DNA of 64,000 nucleotides, taken from the NCBI GenBank assembly GCA_903892415.1, contig CAITIQ010000668.1:1-64000 (forward strand), read 5' to 3'. Positions 34,697 to 43,351 of this stretch are shown one piece after another. Origin of the DNA: an uncultured delta proteobacterium. GTDB taxonomy: Bacteria > Myxococcota_A > Polyangia > Polyangiales > Polyangiaceae. The notes beneath the pieces were generated by a model. It did not search any database, was not told where the DNA came from, and saw nothing but the letters and a program-made list of their open reading frames with translations. The translations under genes were made by a program, and so were the position numbers. Position 1 is the first letter of the stretch. Every line of letters begins with the position of its first letter.

Positions 34697-35682
34697 ATCG
34701 CTTACATCACTGGCACCCCGTTGCACTGCCCCGCGAAGTAAGGCAGCAGCCGTACCCCTTTCGGCTCGATGGCCACGAGTTCGTCCTGTTTCGCACCGAG
34801 CGCGGTCTATTCGGCGCGATGCCACGCGCTTGCGCGCATAGGAGAGCTGACTTGGCGCTAGGCAAAGTCCGTGGGGAGGAGCTTATCTGCGGGTATCACG
34901 GTTGGGGCTTTCAGCCGACCGGTGAAATTCGATCACCCGGGAACCCTTCGCTGACCCAGCGCGCAGATTGCCTCGAGGTGAGTGAACGCCACGGGGCTCT
35001 TTGGGTGCGGGCGAAGAACGCTCAAACAGCCTTTCCACAGCTGGACTTCGAGGGCTTCTCGCCGATCGGGGTGTTTCATCACCGAGTGGCCGCACCACTG
35101 CAGCTGGTGCTCGACAACTTTGTGGAGGTCGAACATACGAGCTTCGTTCACGCGCTCCTTGGCTATGCCGCAGCTGATCTGGCTTCGGTCGAGGTAGCGA
35201 TGAGCACAGGCGAAGATTGGGTGAGGGTCATCAACCAGGGGCCGCAACGCAAGCTTCCACTGCCTCTGCGATCGGCGCTGGGAATTGGCGCGACAGACAC
35301 CTTTGTCGACGACTGGACCACCTACTTTTCGCCCGTTTACTCGGTTTACGATCACTACTGGCTGAGCCCCGAGGGAGCTCGTCGCGAGAACACGCTGCGT
35401 ACTGTCGTATTCTTCAACCCGATTGACGAGCAGAACTGTGAGCTGTGGTCCTTTGCTGGCGCCAGCTCCCGCCTGCTCGAAAAGCCGCTGTTCCATTACG
35501 GATTGCGCGGCCTGTTGCGGCTCTCGCTCGAACTTGAGATCCGACTCGACCGCCGACAAGTGGAGTCCCTGGCAGACAAGGACACCAGCATGCGCGGCAT
35601 GAAGCTCGGGCGGTTCGACAAAGTCATGTGGGAAACCCGAACTCGGGTGGCCTCGATCTATGGCCTGCCGGAAGGTGGTTAG
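34693..35682 (+). CDS. Rieske non-heme iron oxygenase, ring-hydroxylating type
   Basis: A 329-residue oxygenase alpha-subunit-like protein. The Rieske [2Fe-2S] ligands are CAH at about 47-49 and CGYH about 20 residues later. The mononuclear iron site is in DNFVEVEHTSFVH, where Glu/Asp and two His are spaced as in vanillate O-demethylase and related monooxygenases. No reductase or ferredoxin gene is adjacent; the coupled FMO does not replace one. Substrate unknown; demethylation or hydroxylation of an aromatic or polycyclic compound is likely. Confidence 0.93.
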   Translation: MNRLHHWHPVALPREVRQQPYPFRLDGHEFVLFRTERGLFGAMPRACAHRRADLALGKVRGEELICGYHGWGFQPTGEIRSPGNPSLTQRADCLEVSERHGALWVRAKNAQTAFPQLDFEGFSPIGVFHHRVAAPLQLVLDNFVEVEHTSFVHALLGYAAADLASVEVAMSTGEDWVRVINQGPQRKLPLPLRSALGIGATDTFVDDWTTYFSPVYSVYDHYWLSPEGARRENTLRTVVFFNPIDEQNCELWSFAGASSRLLEKPLFHYGLRGLLRLSLELEIRLDRRQVESLADKDTSMRGMKLGRFDKVMWETRTRVASIYGLPEGG

Positions 35683-35701
35683 AGCGTGGCTCGGCGGATT
35701 C

Positions 35702-36421
35702 TCACGGCTTAGCTTGCTTCGTGAGCAGCCGTCGCCACAAGAGGATGTGAGCAAGAGTGGCGCTGGCTACCAGGCCAGCCGGGAGCCATACGTACGGAAA
35801 GAACGCTACCCACGTATTTAGCCGTTCTGGAGCAGTTCCAAATGCATGAAACATTGGTAGAGACGCCACGGCTATGCCAACGATAGCAATGAGGAGAACA
35901 CTACCGATTAGATTGAACGTTATTGCCGCAAACCGAGGCAACTCGCGATGTGTCACCCAGCTATATCCTGCCATAATGAGCGCGAGGACCCCGGTCACAA
36001 TATCGAAGTTTAGTCCGGAGTAGCTCATCTGCTCGGGCATCGTTCCTTCCGAAGCTGCCTTGTGCATGACCAACTCGAGTGGCAGCCGAAAGGAGTGAAA
36101 GCCGACCAGCCAGGCGAGGGGTGCGGTCTTGGCCATGCGAGCTCCAAGCTGTGAACGGCCCAGTAGGAACGGCAGCAGCAAAGTGGGTATGATCAAGGAG
36201 AGGGCTCGCGGCGGAATAGCCTCGAAGTTAGACAGAAAGCCCGACGCCGCGAGGCTTGCACTTATCGCCAGCCAAAGTGCAATCCCAAGACCTACCTTGG
36301 CAGTTGTTCGCGATCGCTCTGCCGCTGGCGCGCTCCGATAAACCCAGGCCACGACACCGCCTGCAACAATGATGGCCAGTGCTGGGATTCCTAGTTGAAC
36401 GATGGCTGAGGCTGGCTTCAT
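35702..36421 (-). CDS. multi-pass membrane protein, hypothetical
   Basis: A 239-residue integral membrane protein with about seven hydrophobic segments. Conserved-looking features are WLVGFHSFRLPLELVMHKA in the middle and FDIVTGVLAL after it, which recall uncharacterised seven-helix families with an intramembrane His. It is convergent with the Rieske gene (19-bp gap). Upstream, a GGCAC-N5-GTGCC palindrome (36434-36448) sits close to the ATG. Confidence 0.8.
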   Translation of the reverse strand: MKPASAIVQLGIPALAIIVAGGVVAWVYRSAPAAERSRTTAKVGLGIALWLAISASLAASGFLSNFEAIPPRALSLIIPTLLLPFLLGRSQLGARMAKTAPLAWLVGFHSFRLPLELVMHKAASEGTMPEQMSYSGLNFDIVTGVLALIMAGYSWVTHRELPRFAAITFNLIGSVLLIAIVGIAVASLPMFHAFGTAPERLNTWVAFFPYVWLPAGLVASATLAHILLWRRLLTKQAKP

Positions 36422-36502
36422 GAAGCAACGAAAGGCACAGCGCGTGCCACCCTTGTGTGCGCGTTAACGCAGAGCGTTTCTCAAAGACATTGTCGGTTAA
36501 GC

Positions 36503-36527
36503 GGCAGGTGCCGGTTTTCCGGCAGGT
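36503..36527 (+). promoter_or_regulatory. repeat/palindrome element upstream of two-component operon
   Basis: GGCAGGT appears twice in direct orientation (36503-36509 and 36521-36527), and a TGCCGG-TTTT-CCGGCA palindrome lies at 36509-36524, about 40-60 bp before the histidine kinase start. The combination looks like an operator, possibly for the NtrC-type regulator of the same operon. Inference only. Confidence 0.4.
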
Positions 36528-36563
36528 CGCTTACAGGCCGAACTCCGCGAGGGAGATTGGTGT

Positions 36564-37844
36564 ATGGAGTGTCAACGGATGCGCCCGCGCTTTCAGCTTC
36601 TGCGCTCAACTGCACGCTTGGCTGTAGGAAGGAGATTCTTGACGCTCCGCCCGTTCATTGCCCTGGTTGGCGGTTTGACGAATGGGCTCATGCTCAAGCT
36701 CTCGGCGGCGGACACGAGTCAGAAGGCCGCCGTTCTCATCTGCTTCGGCTCAGCGGTTACTGCGTTCTTTGTAGAGGCTTGGCTTTTGCGCAGATACCCG
36801 CTCACGGAACGTTGGCTGTTTGGCTCACTCACTGCGACCTTGGTAGCCATTGCCATTGGCTCATTTGTCAGCGGAGGAACCCTTAGCCCGTTCCTGCCGC
36901 TGATCTTTGCTCCGGTCGTTGTAGGGTTTGCCGCCTTCGGGCGCAGCCGTGAGACATTGTGGCTACTAAGCATGGGCGTGACTCTGACTATTGGCCTTGC
37001 CGCCCTGCCGACGTTACCTGGACTGCAGGGGGTGCCTACTCCTTGGGGCGCGCGAATGGTCGGGGTCAGCGCCTGCGTTGCTCTGGTGTTGCTGGTAACC
37101 GGAGTCGTTGGGCTGGTGGATGCACAGGCCGCTGCGGCTGCCTCTCTCGAGGCGATGCGCAACGAGGCTCTTTTAGAAATGGAGCGCCATACTCGCAACA
37201 TGGACCTGCTGAATGCGCGCGTGGCTCATGAGGTCAAGAACCCGCTTACTGCGATTCGAGGCTTGGTCCAGCTTGTCGCCCGCAAACTGCCTGACGAACG
37301 GGATCGCGAGCGCCTCGCAGTCGTACAAGCGGAAGTAGACCGCGCCCTGCAAACGCTCGGGTCCCACATAGCGATGGCCAAGCCGCTAGGGGAGCTTGAA
37401 CGAAGTGTGAAGGGAGCGCGAACGCTGCTGCTTGGGGTAGTTGAGCTACTTCATGGGCGGGCGGCTGATCTCGGGATTGAATTGGTCGTAGAAGGCAGCG
37501 ATGAGCCCCTTGTTGCGGATCAACAGAAGCTCCGTGCTGCGTTGGTTAACCTCGTTCTCAACGCACTGGCAGCGAGTGCTCCGGGCAACCGCGTCTACCT
37601 GAAGAGCTGTAGGACGAGCGTTGGCACGCAAATCAAGATTGTGGATGAGGGCCGCGGCATGAGCGAGCTTGAGCTAGCCCACGTCGGCGAGCCGTTCATC
37701 ACCAACAGCGAAGGAGGGTCCGGACTTGGGGTCTCGATCGCGCGCAGTATCTTGGAGCAGCACGGAGCCACGCTTACGTTCACGAGCAAACCTAGTGTTG
37801 GAACCACGGTAACGATGGAGATACCCGCGTGGCAAAACTGCTAG
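36564..37844 (+). CDS. membrane sensor histidine kinase
   Basis: A 426-residue kinase. GGGAG lies 9 nt before ATG 36564. Five to six hydrophobic segments fill residues about 28-185, so it senses through the membrane or within it rather than by a periplasmic domain. The H-box VAHEVKNPLTAIRGL has the phospho-acceptor His222; LVNLVLNAL is the N-box, DEGRGM the G1 box and GGSGLGVSIAR the G2 box. It resembles NtrB/AtoS-type partners of sigma-54 activators and overlaps the next gene by 16 bp. Confidence 0.94.
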   Translation: MECQRMRPRFQLLRSTARLAVGRRFLTLRPFIALVGGLTNGLMLKLSAADTSQKAAVLICFGSAVTAFFVEAWLLRRYPLTERWLFGSLTATLVAIAIGSFVSGGTLSPFLPLIFAPVVVGFAAFGRSRETLWLLSMGVTLTIGLAALPTLPGLQGVPTPWGARMVGVSACVALVLLVTGVVGLVDAQAAAAASLEAMRNEALLEMERHTRNMDLLNARVAHEVKNPLTAIRGLVQLVARKLPDERDRERLAVVQAEVDRALQTLGSHIAMAKPLGELERSVKGARTLLLGVVELLHGRAADLGIELVVEGSDEPLVADQQKLRAALVNLVLNALAASAPGNRVYLKSCRTSVGTQIKIVDEGRGMSELELAHVGEPFITNSEGGSGLGVSIARSILEQHGATLTFTSKPSVGTTVTMEIPAWQNC

Positions 37845-39166
37845 TCGTCGATGATGAACCCGGCGTTCTATTTACCTTGAGGGAAATCGGCCAAGAACTG
37901 GGGCACACCGTTCTTGAAGCTCGCAATGGGCGTGAAGCATTGCAACAGATGAGCGATGAGGTGGAGCTCGTCATTACTGACTTGGCCATGCCAGAGCTGG
38001 ATGGGATCGAGCTCCTTACTCAGCTGCGAGCTCTCTATCCGGACCTACCAGTCGTGCTGCTCACCGCCCGTGGCAGTGAGCGAGTCGCGGTACGCGCGAT
38101 CAAAGCCGGCGCCTTCGACTATGTGGCGAAGCCTTTCGATGTGGACGAGCTGGAGCTGGTGATCACTCGCGCCCTTGAACTGGCTAGCTGGAAGCGCGAG
38201 GCGCGCACGGCGGCCCTTCAAGTCCAGACTGGGCGCCCGCTGATCGGGACTTCCATGGCCTTTCGTCGCATCGTTGACCGCGCCCTCAAGTTCGCGAGGC
38301 GTGACGCCCCCGTTCTCGTAACGGGAGAAACCGGAACGGGCAAAGAGCTATTGGCGATGTTGCTCCACGCGGGCAGTCCGCGATCACGTGGGTCATTCAT
38401 ACGTTTCAATTGTGCTGCTATTGCTGAGGAGGTGGCGGAGAGCGAGCTCTTTGGCCATGTTCGCGGGGCCTTCACGGGAGCTGTTAACAATCATATTGGC
38501 TACTTTTCTCGGGCGCATCGCGGCACGCTCGTGCTCGATGAAGTGGGAGAACTTCCCGCGCGGCTCCAGCCAAAGCTGCTGCGCGCTTTGCAGTCGGGCG
38601 AGATCCAGCCGGTCGGAGCTGCATCGATAGAGCGCGTAGACGTACGTGTGATTGCTTGTACCCATCGTAATCTGCTCGAGGACGCTCGCCACGGACGCTT
38701 TCGCGAGGACCTCTACTACCGCCTAGCGGTTCTGGAGCTGGAGATGCCTCCACTGAGTCAGCGGCAAGAAGACATACCGGCTCTGGCGGAGTTCTTTGCC
38801 CGCGAAGCCGCGGCGAAGTTTGGGTTAGAGGGCGTAACGCTCAGCGAGGGTTTGGCTTCGGAACTCAGCCGTCGTCAGTACCGAGGCAACATCCGTGAGC
38901 TCGAGAACTTGGTCACTCGGTTAGTGGCGCTCTCGGACGGTGGACCGCTAGAGCCCCACTTGCTGAGCGCGAAGAGCAACAAGGCTACGTCGCCTCCAAT
39001 AGGCTTTCGGGAGCAGGTGGAGGCACTTGAGTTCCAGCTGCTCGGCGAAGCCTTGGCGAAGACCAAAGGCAATCAATCGGAGGCGGCGCGCTCGCTCGGC
39101 CTTTCTCGTGCGACCTTCCTCGACAAGCTGAAGCGGTACAACCTTTGGACGCACAAGGGCGACTAG
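37829..39166 (+). CDS. NtrC-family sigma-54 response regulator
   Basis: A 445-residue regulator with a GTG start inside the kinase gene. The receiver domain has VVDDE at the start, phospho-acceptor Asp51 (ITDLAMP) and Lys in YVAKPF. The AAA+ domain has Walker A GETGTGKE, GAFTGA and LVLDEVGE. The Fis-type HTH is NQSEAARSLGLSRATF near 415-435. It is the cognate partner of the upstream kinase. Its targets may be the flanking Rieske/FMO genes (inference). Confidence 0.96.
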   Translation: MAKLLVVDDEPGVLFTLREIGQELGHTVLEARNGREALQQMSDEVELVITDLAMPELDGIELLTQLRALYPDLPVVLLTARGSERVAVRAIKAGAFDYVAKPFDVDELELVITRALELASWKREARTAALQVQTGRPLIGTSMAFRRIVDRALKFARRDAPVLVTGETGTGKELLAMLLHAGSPRSRGSFIRFNCAAIAEEVAESELFGHVRGAFTGAVNNHIGYFSRAHRGTLVLDEVGELPARLQPKLLRALQSGEIQPVGAASIERVDVRVIACTHRNLLEDARHGRFREDLYYRLAVLELEMPPLSQRQEDIPALAEFFAREAAAKFGLEGVTLSEGLASELSRRQYRGNIRELENLVTRLVALSDGGPLEPHLLSAKSNKATSPPIGFREQVEALEFQLLGEALAKTKGNQSEAARSLGLSRATFLDKLKRYNLWTHKGD

Positions 39167-39204
39167 CCACTAGCGTCAAGGAGGCGCGACTGTTGACCAG
39201 TGCA

Positions 39205-40236
39205 TCAACCTTCGGCGGCTAATGCAGGATAAAACTGCTCCGCCCAACGACGATAGCGGGCGATAGGACCATCCCCCTGCGCGAGCGCTGGTCGCGAGAC
39301 ATATTGCTTGTGCTTCCAGATGACGAAGTCCTGTTCAACGTCATTGGCTAGCGCCGCAAACGCTTGGCGAAGATAAATAGTCTCGACGAGCTGGGTCAAA
39401 ACCTTTGCCCGGCTGACCCACGCCAGCAGCGGGTGGAGTCCCTGACTCGCCGCAAGCCTTTTCACAGCCAGAGCAATTCGCAATTCAAGGTCCATCTCTG
39501 CGCGGGGTGTAGCAAATACGAAGGTGCGAGCCTCGAGTCCCAACGTAGGTATCTTGATGTCGACCATCGAGTGCCCAAGCCCTCGGACAGTTACCTCGAA
39601 TTCGGCGTTCAAGCCTCGTGAGCCCCGAGCCAACCCGAATGGATGATGCATTGAGTAGCGCGCCCTGAGCGCTGGACCGTCGAGCTCGAGGTCACTACGC
39701 ATTTGCACATGCGAGTAGCCGTGAACGATGCTGAGATGCCCGAAGTCCACGCTGTTCTCGGTGGTGTCTTGCGGGTGCCCCCGAAGTCGATAGTACTTGG
39801 TTCGCAGCGGTGAGTAGCTCGAATCATCCAGAGCGGGCAGCGTGAAAGTGGGCGGGCCACCACGCGGATCCAGGAAGACCAGAACGACGCCGCAGCTCTC
39901 ATGAACGACCTTCGTTGCGACGGAGACCTTCGGCGGTTTTGTATCGTAGCCTGTTGCCACACAAGCGCCGTCGGTCCCGAAACGGAAGCCGTGAAAGGGG
40001 CAACGCACGGACTCCCCAACCACGGTGCCTCCGTGGCCCATGTGCGCTCCGAGATGCGGGCAGATTGGGTCCATCGCCGAGAGCTTGCCGCTCTCCGTTC
40101 GCGCGATAAGTAGCTCGCGTCCGCCGAGTGTCCGGGTTTGCACGGTCCCTCGCGCGAACTCGCTGGAGAAACCGACGGCGTACCAACCAAGGGGAAACGG
40201 TGGGAGCCGCGTTGCTTCGCCTTCCGAGCTAGCCAT
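39205..40236 (-). CDS. Rieske oxygenase, KshA/cholesterol-desaturase-like
   Basis: A 343-residue oxygenase with Rieske ligands CPHLGAHMG and CPFHGF about 17 residues later. The catalytic iron motif ENSVDFGHLSIVHGY, with two His five residues apart, matches 3-ketosteroid 9-alpha-hydroxylase and the DAF-36/Neverland cholesterol 7-desaturase group more than aromatic dioxygenases. A steroid or hopanoid substrate is therefore plausible but unproven. The gene stands alone between convergent and divergent neighbours; no reductase is nearby. Confidence 0.92.
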   Translation of the reverse strand: MASSEGEATRLPPFPLGWYAVGFSSEFARGTVQTRTLGGRELLIARTESGKLSAMDPICPHLGAHMGHGGTVVGESVRCPFHGFRFGTDGACVATGYDTKPPKVSVATKVVHESCGVVLVFLDPRGGPPTFTLPALDDSSYSPLRTKYYRLRGHPQDTTENSVDFGHLSIVHGYSHVQMRSDLELDGPALRARYSMHHPFGLARGSRGLNAEFEVTVRGLGHSMVDIKIPTLGLEARTFVFATPRAEMDLELRIALAVKRLAASQGLHPLLAWVSRAKVLTQLVETIYLRQAFAALANDVEQDFVIWKHKQYVSRPALAQGDGPIARYRRWAEQFYPALAAEG

Positions 40237-40275
40237 TACTTTGCTTAACTCCGAGCGAGCCTGGCTGGCAATGGT

Positions 40276-41643
40276 CTACGGCTCACCACCTGCAGCCTGA
40301 TCGAGCAGGCGCTGGGCATCTTCCGCACCTCTCGCGTCAAACTTGGGATTCCGCGCCAAGGCAGACTTTAGGAGGGCGCTTGCTCGTTCGGTTTGCCCGC
40401 GCGCCAGGAGGATTGCGCCAGCGTGATACTCGATTGCGGAATCGGGCGTCTTGAGCTCGAGCATCTGGTCAACGAGCTTGCCCGCCTCCTCGATCTCGTT
40501 GGCTCGATACAGCGCAAATGCCAGTGCATCAGCTGCGTAGACGCCACCTCTGGTCTTCAGCTCATTGCGAGCAAGCTCTACCGCAAGAGCCGGTTCGCGG
40601 TTGTGCGCCGCAAGAAATTGGGCCGTGGTTCGTGGGTCCTCCACACGCCCAGCAGAGACTAGCTCGGCGAACACAGACTCGGCTCGCTCAGGTTTGCTGT
40701 CTGCGACCAGCGCATCCCCGAGGCGCCAGCGCAGCTCGATCGACTCGCTGAGCTTCACGCCCTGCTCGAGCCAACTCACCGCACGGGCTGGCTCGCCTTT
40801 GGCGAGCGCTACCTTGCCTTTGCCGAGCATAGCGAGCGGGTAGTTCGTGCACTCCTTCAGTGCACTAGCGAACCCTGCGTCGGCGCCGTCGTAGTCGCCC
40901 AAGTGGAAGAAGAGGTTCGCCGCTTGAGTCAGGGAGTAGCAGCGCGGCTCTGGGTCCGCTGGGTTGTTGCCGATCTGGATAGCCTGCTTCCAAGCGGCCT
41001 TGGCCTTCTCCACGTCACCGTGAAGCCACGCCAAATGAGCTGCGCGAGAGAACGCTGGCACGGCAGGCTTGAGGTCCAATAGCTTGTTGGTGGTCGCTAG
41101 CGCGGCCTGGTAGCGACCGAGCTCGAGTTCGGCATCCGAACGATTGGCGAGCGCGATCAGGTCCTCTGGTGACTTTGCCAGCGCCCGCTCGGAGGAGGCT
41201 AGAGCCTCGGCGAACTTGTGTTCATTGAGCTGGGTCTGCCCAAGCAGCCCGAGCGCCAGAAAGTCATCAGGGTCCCGCTCGAGCAGGAGCTCGGCTACAG
41301 CTTTGCCGTAGGCGTAGTAGCCAGGCTCTGCGTCATTGCGGGCTTTTTGCACCCATGAGCGCCCAAGCAAGATCCAGTCATCGCGACCGTCAGTCTGTTT
41401 GACTTTGTGCTGGTAGGCCCGGATAAGCACGTCCGCCTGGGTGCTTCCCGTCACTTCTTCGAGGGCTCGGTCGCGATTTGAACCGCCCTGCGCATTGGGA
41501 GCCGAGCTGGCAAGGGAACTGGCGGTCGTTTGAGCAACAACCGTCTTGGGGTTCGAGGCCGGGCTCTCCTCGCTACCACTCTCACACCCCAGAAGCGCGG
41601 ACGACACCGCCCACAGGGCGAACAGGCAATTCCGACCGATCAT
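40276..41643 (-). CDS. TPR-repeat lipoprotein
   Basis: A 455-residue lipoprotein. ATG 41643 gives the leader MIGRNCLFALWAVSSALLGC (Cys20); the 41754 start is rejected. A Ser/Ala tether is followed by about nine TPR-like helix pairs (for example LLGQTQLNEHKFAEALASSERAL) reaching the C-terminus. Such proteins scaffold complexes at the inner face of the outer membrane or in the periplasm. Its partner is unknown. It ends 39 bp from the start of the second Rieske gene on the same strand. Confidence 0.88.
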   Translation of the reverse strand: MIGRNCLFALWAVSSALLGCESGSEESPASNPKTVVAQTTASSLASSAPNAQGGSNRDRALEEVTGSTQADVLIRAYQHKVKQTDGRDDWILLGRSWVQKARNDAEPGYYAYGKAVAELLLERDPDDFLALGLLGQTQLNEHKFAEALASSERALAKSPEDLIALANRSDAELELGRYQAALATTNKLLDLKPAVPAFSRAAHLAWLHGDVEKAKAAWKQAIQIGNNPADPEPRCYSLTQAANLFFHLGDYDGADAGFASALKECTNYPLAMLGKGKVALAKGEPARAVSWLEQGVKLSESIELRWRLGDALVADSKPERAESVFAELVSAGRVEDPRTTAQFLAAHNREPALAVELARNELKTRGGVYAADALAFALYRANEIEEAGKLVDQMLELKTPDSAIEYHAGAILLARGQTERASALLKSALARNPKFDARGAEDAQRLLDQAAGGEP

Positions 41644-41730
41644 CGGACGCCTTACGCCTGACGAACCACTGCGGTTGCGTGTGACCACACAGTGGATCCG
41701 CCGATGTGTCTGTGGAGTACTGTGGACGCC

Positions 41731-42747
41731 ATGGTTGGTCGCAAGTTTGGTCACTGGCTGATAGTAGCTAGTTTTTGCAGCTGTTCCTCAGCTGGCAGCG
41801 AGCAGGCGCCAGCCGAGGCAGTGAGCTCAACACCCACGCTCTCGTCGGCCTCGGCCAGTGCGTCGGGGATTCCTTCTGGGGTCGCTGCCTCTCGACCCGA
41901 GGTCGAGTCGGTGTTCCCGGCGGACAACCAACCTCCCCTGGCGTTGGCTGAGCGCTACTGCGCAGCGTTGCACGAGCTGCCGGCCTTACGCAGAAAAGAT
42001 TGTTGCAATGACCAGCGGGGAGCGCTCTTTGTTAAGGAATGCAGCCGCATGCTCAGTTACTCCCTTCGAAGTGGCGGGAGCAGCCTTACTGAGGAGTCGG
42101 TCGCAAAGTGTGAAACGGCGTTCAGCAAGCGGCTTGAAGGCTGCGGCTGGGTCGGGCTCGAGCCACCGAGAATACCGGCTGAATGTCGGGGCCTGCTTAC
42201 TGGAACTCGAAAGCGCGGGGACCTTTGTCGAAGCAGCTTGGAGTGCGCGGCCGGAGATAGTTGCGCTGGCCTTTCAGCGACCAATTCCGGGATCTGTAGC
42301 GCCCCAAAGGCCTCTGGCGGAATGTGCCAGACTGCGATCGATAGTCTCGCAGCGTATCTGTTTGCCGATGACGCTGCTCACCCTGAATGCGCAGGCGTGT
42401 GTGACAAACTTCGCTGTCGTGACGCTACAGCTGAGGGCGCTACTTGCAGCGCAACCCTCGAGTGCGGCAGCGGCCAACGCTGCGCGAAGGGACGATGCGT
42501 CAAGGGGTCGCACGCGACAGTGTCGCAAGCGTGCTCTGAGGATCTTCCTTGTGCTGAGGAATTGCGTTGCGTTGAGGGAACCTGCCGTACAGCCCTCCCC
42601 GCCGGAGAGCCTTGCAACTCGGATCTTGCGTGCCTTGGCAGCTGCAACTCGGGGACGTGCGCCATGCGTTGTGAGGTTGCGAAGGCAACAGACTTTTCGA
42701 AGGCTCTTTCGCCACGCTCGGCCGCTCCGCTACGACCGTCGCGCTAA
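41731..42747 (+). CDS. Cys-rich lipoprotein (Dickkopf/EGF-like repeats)
   Basis: A 338-residue lipoprotein. ATG 41731 yields a short leader with Cys in SFCSCSS (lipobox uncertain), then a Ser/Ala tether. Residues about 80-150 have a Cys-containing helical region. From about 150 on there are repeated short Cys units such as GDLCRSSLECAAGDSC and GATCSATLECGSGQRC, typical of myxobacterial surface proteins with Dickkopf-like knots. Its 3' end is convergent with the UspA gene (24-bp gap). A long overlapping frame at 41858-43042 is a shadow. Confidence 0.83.
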   Translation: MVGRKFGHWLIVASFCSCSSAGSEQAPAEAVSSTPTLSSASASASGIPSGVAASRPEVESVFPADNQPPLALAERYCAALHELPALRRKDCCNDQRGALFVKECSRMLSYSLRSGGSSLTEESVAKCETAFSKRLEGCGWVGLEPPRIPAECRGLLTGTRKRGDLCRSSLECAAGDSCAGLSATNSGICSAPKASGGMCQTAIDSLAAYLFADDAAHPECAGVCDKLRCRDATAEGATCSATLECGSGQRCAKGRCVKGSHATVSQACSEDLPCAEELRCVEGTCRTALPAGEPCNSDLACLGSCNSGTCAMRCEVAKATDFSKALSPRSAAPLRPSR

Positions 42748-42771
42748 AGCGCAACTTGTAGCCCTTTGCTT

Positions 42772-43242
42772 TCAATCCTCGAGCCGCTTCGTTTTTGCGG
42801 CCCTACTGGCTTCGCTGGAGACGATGAGAACTGGCACCGGCGAGACGCGTGCTACCTTCTCGGCGACGCTGCCAATGAGCAGGTGGTCCAGGCCCGTTCG
42901 CCCGTGGGTTCCCACAATGATGAGGTCTGCGGCTCTATCATTGGCGACTTCCAAAATCTTACGCCAGGGCTCGCCACCGAGAATTACACCCTCAGCGCTT
43001 GGAGAACTTTGGCGAACCGTGGCAACGAGGCTATCCAACTGATCTTTGGCTAGCGTCTCCATCTCGTAGCTTGGCCAGGACAGTCCTTCCGCGTAGAAGT
43101 ACCCCACCGGGACGGTCATACAGACGTGGAGCAACGTCAATTTGGCTTGGAAGGCCTTCGCCATCGTCAGTGCTACGTCGACAGCCGGTTTCGTGGCGTC
43201 ACCAAAATCGACGGGGACTAGGATGCTGTTGATGTCGGTCAT
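42772..43242 (-). CDS. universal stress protein (UspA family)
   Basis: A 156-residue single-domain Usp. ILVPVDFGDAT opens the fold, and GTHGRTGLDHLLIGSVAEKV carries the G-2x-G-9x-G(S/T) ATP-binding motif, so it is an ATP-binding type. These dimeric cytoplasmic proteins help survival under stress by mechanisms that remain loosely defined. It is monocistronic by spacing. Confidence 0.95.
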   Translation of the reverse strand: MTDINSILVPVDFGDATKPAVDVALTMAKAFQAKLTLLHVCMTVPVGYFYAEGLSWPSYEMETLAKDQLDSLVATVRQSSPSAEGVILGGEPWRKILEVANDRAADLIIVGTHGRTGLDHLLIGSVAEKVARVSPVPVLIVSSEASRAAKTKRLED

Positions 43243-43351
43243 GCTCTGGAGGGAGCAAGCCTTGGGCCAGCGAATAGCTCGCCGAACCGCGCCTTGTGTT
43301 ACCAGCGCTCACGCAGAGTTTGCGCCGCAGCACATTGCGATGCGCGGCGTA

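Noticed and set aside
36434..36448. A sigma-54 promoter (TGGCAC-N5-TTGC) on the minus strand before the membrane gene
   Set aside because: TGGCAC is present, but the -12 element reads GTGC instead of TTGC and lies too close to the ATG. The dyad reading is kept instead.
41858..43042. A 394-codon plus-strand ORF overlapping the Cys-rich lipoprotein and UspA
   Set aside because: It is in another frame of the lipoprotein gene, has no signal, domain or ribosome binding site, and runs antisense through a clear UspA gene. High GC opens such frames.
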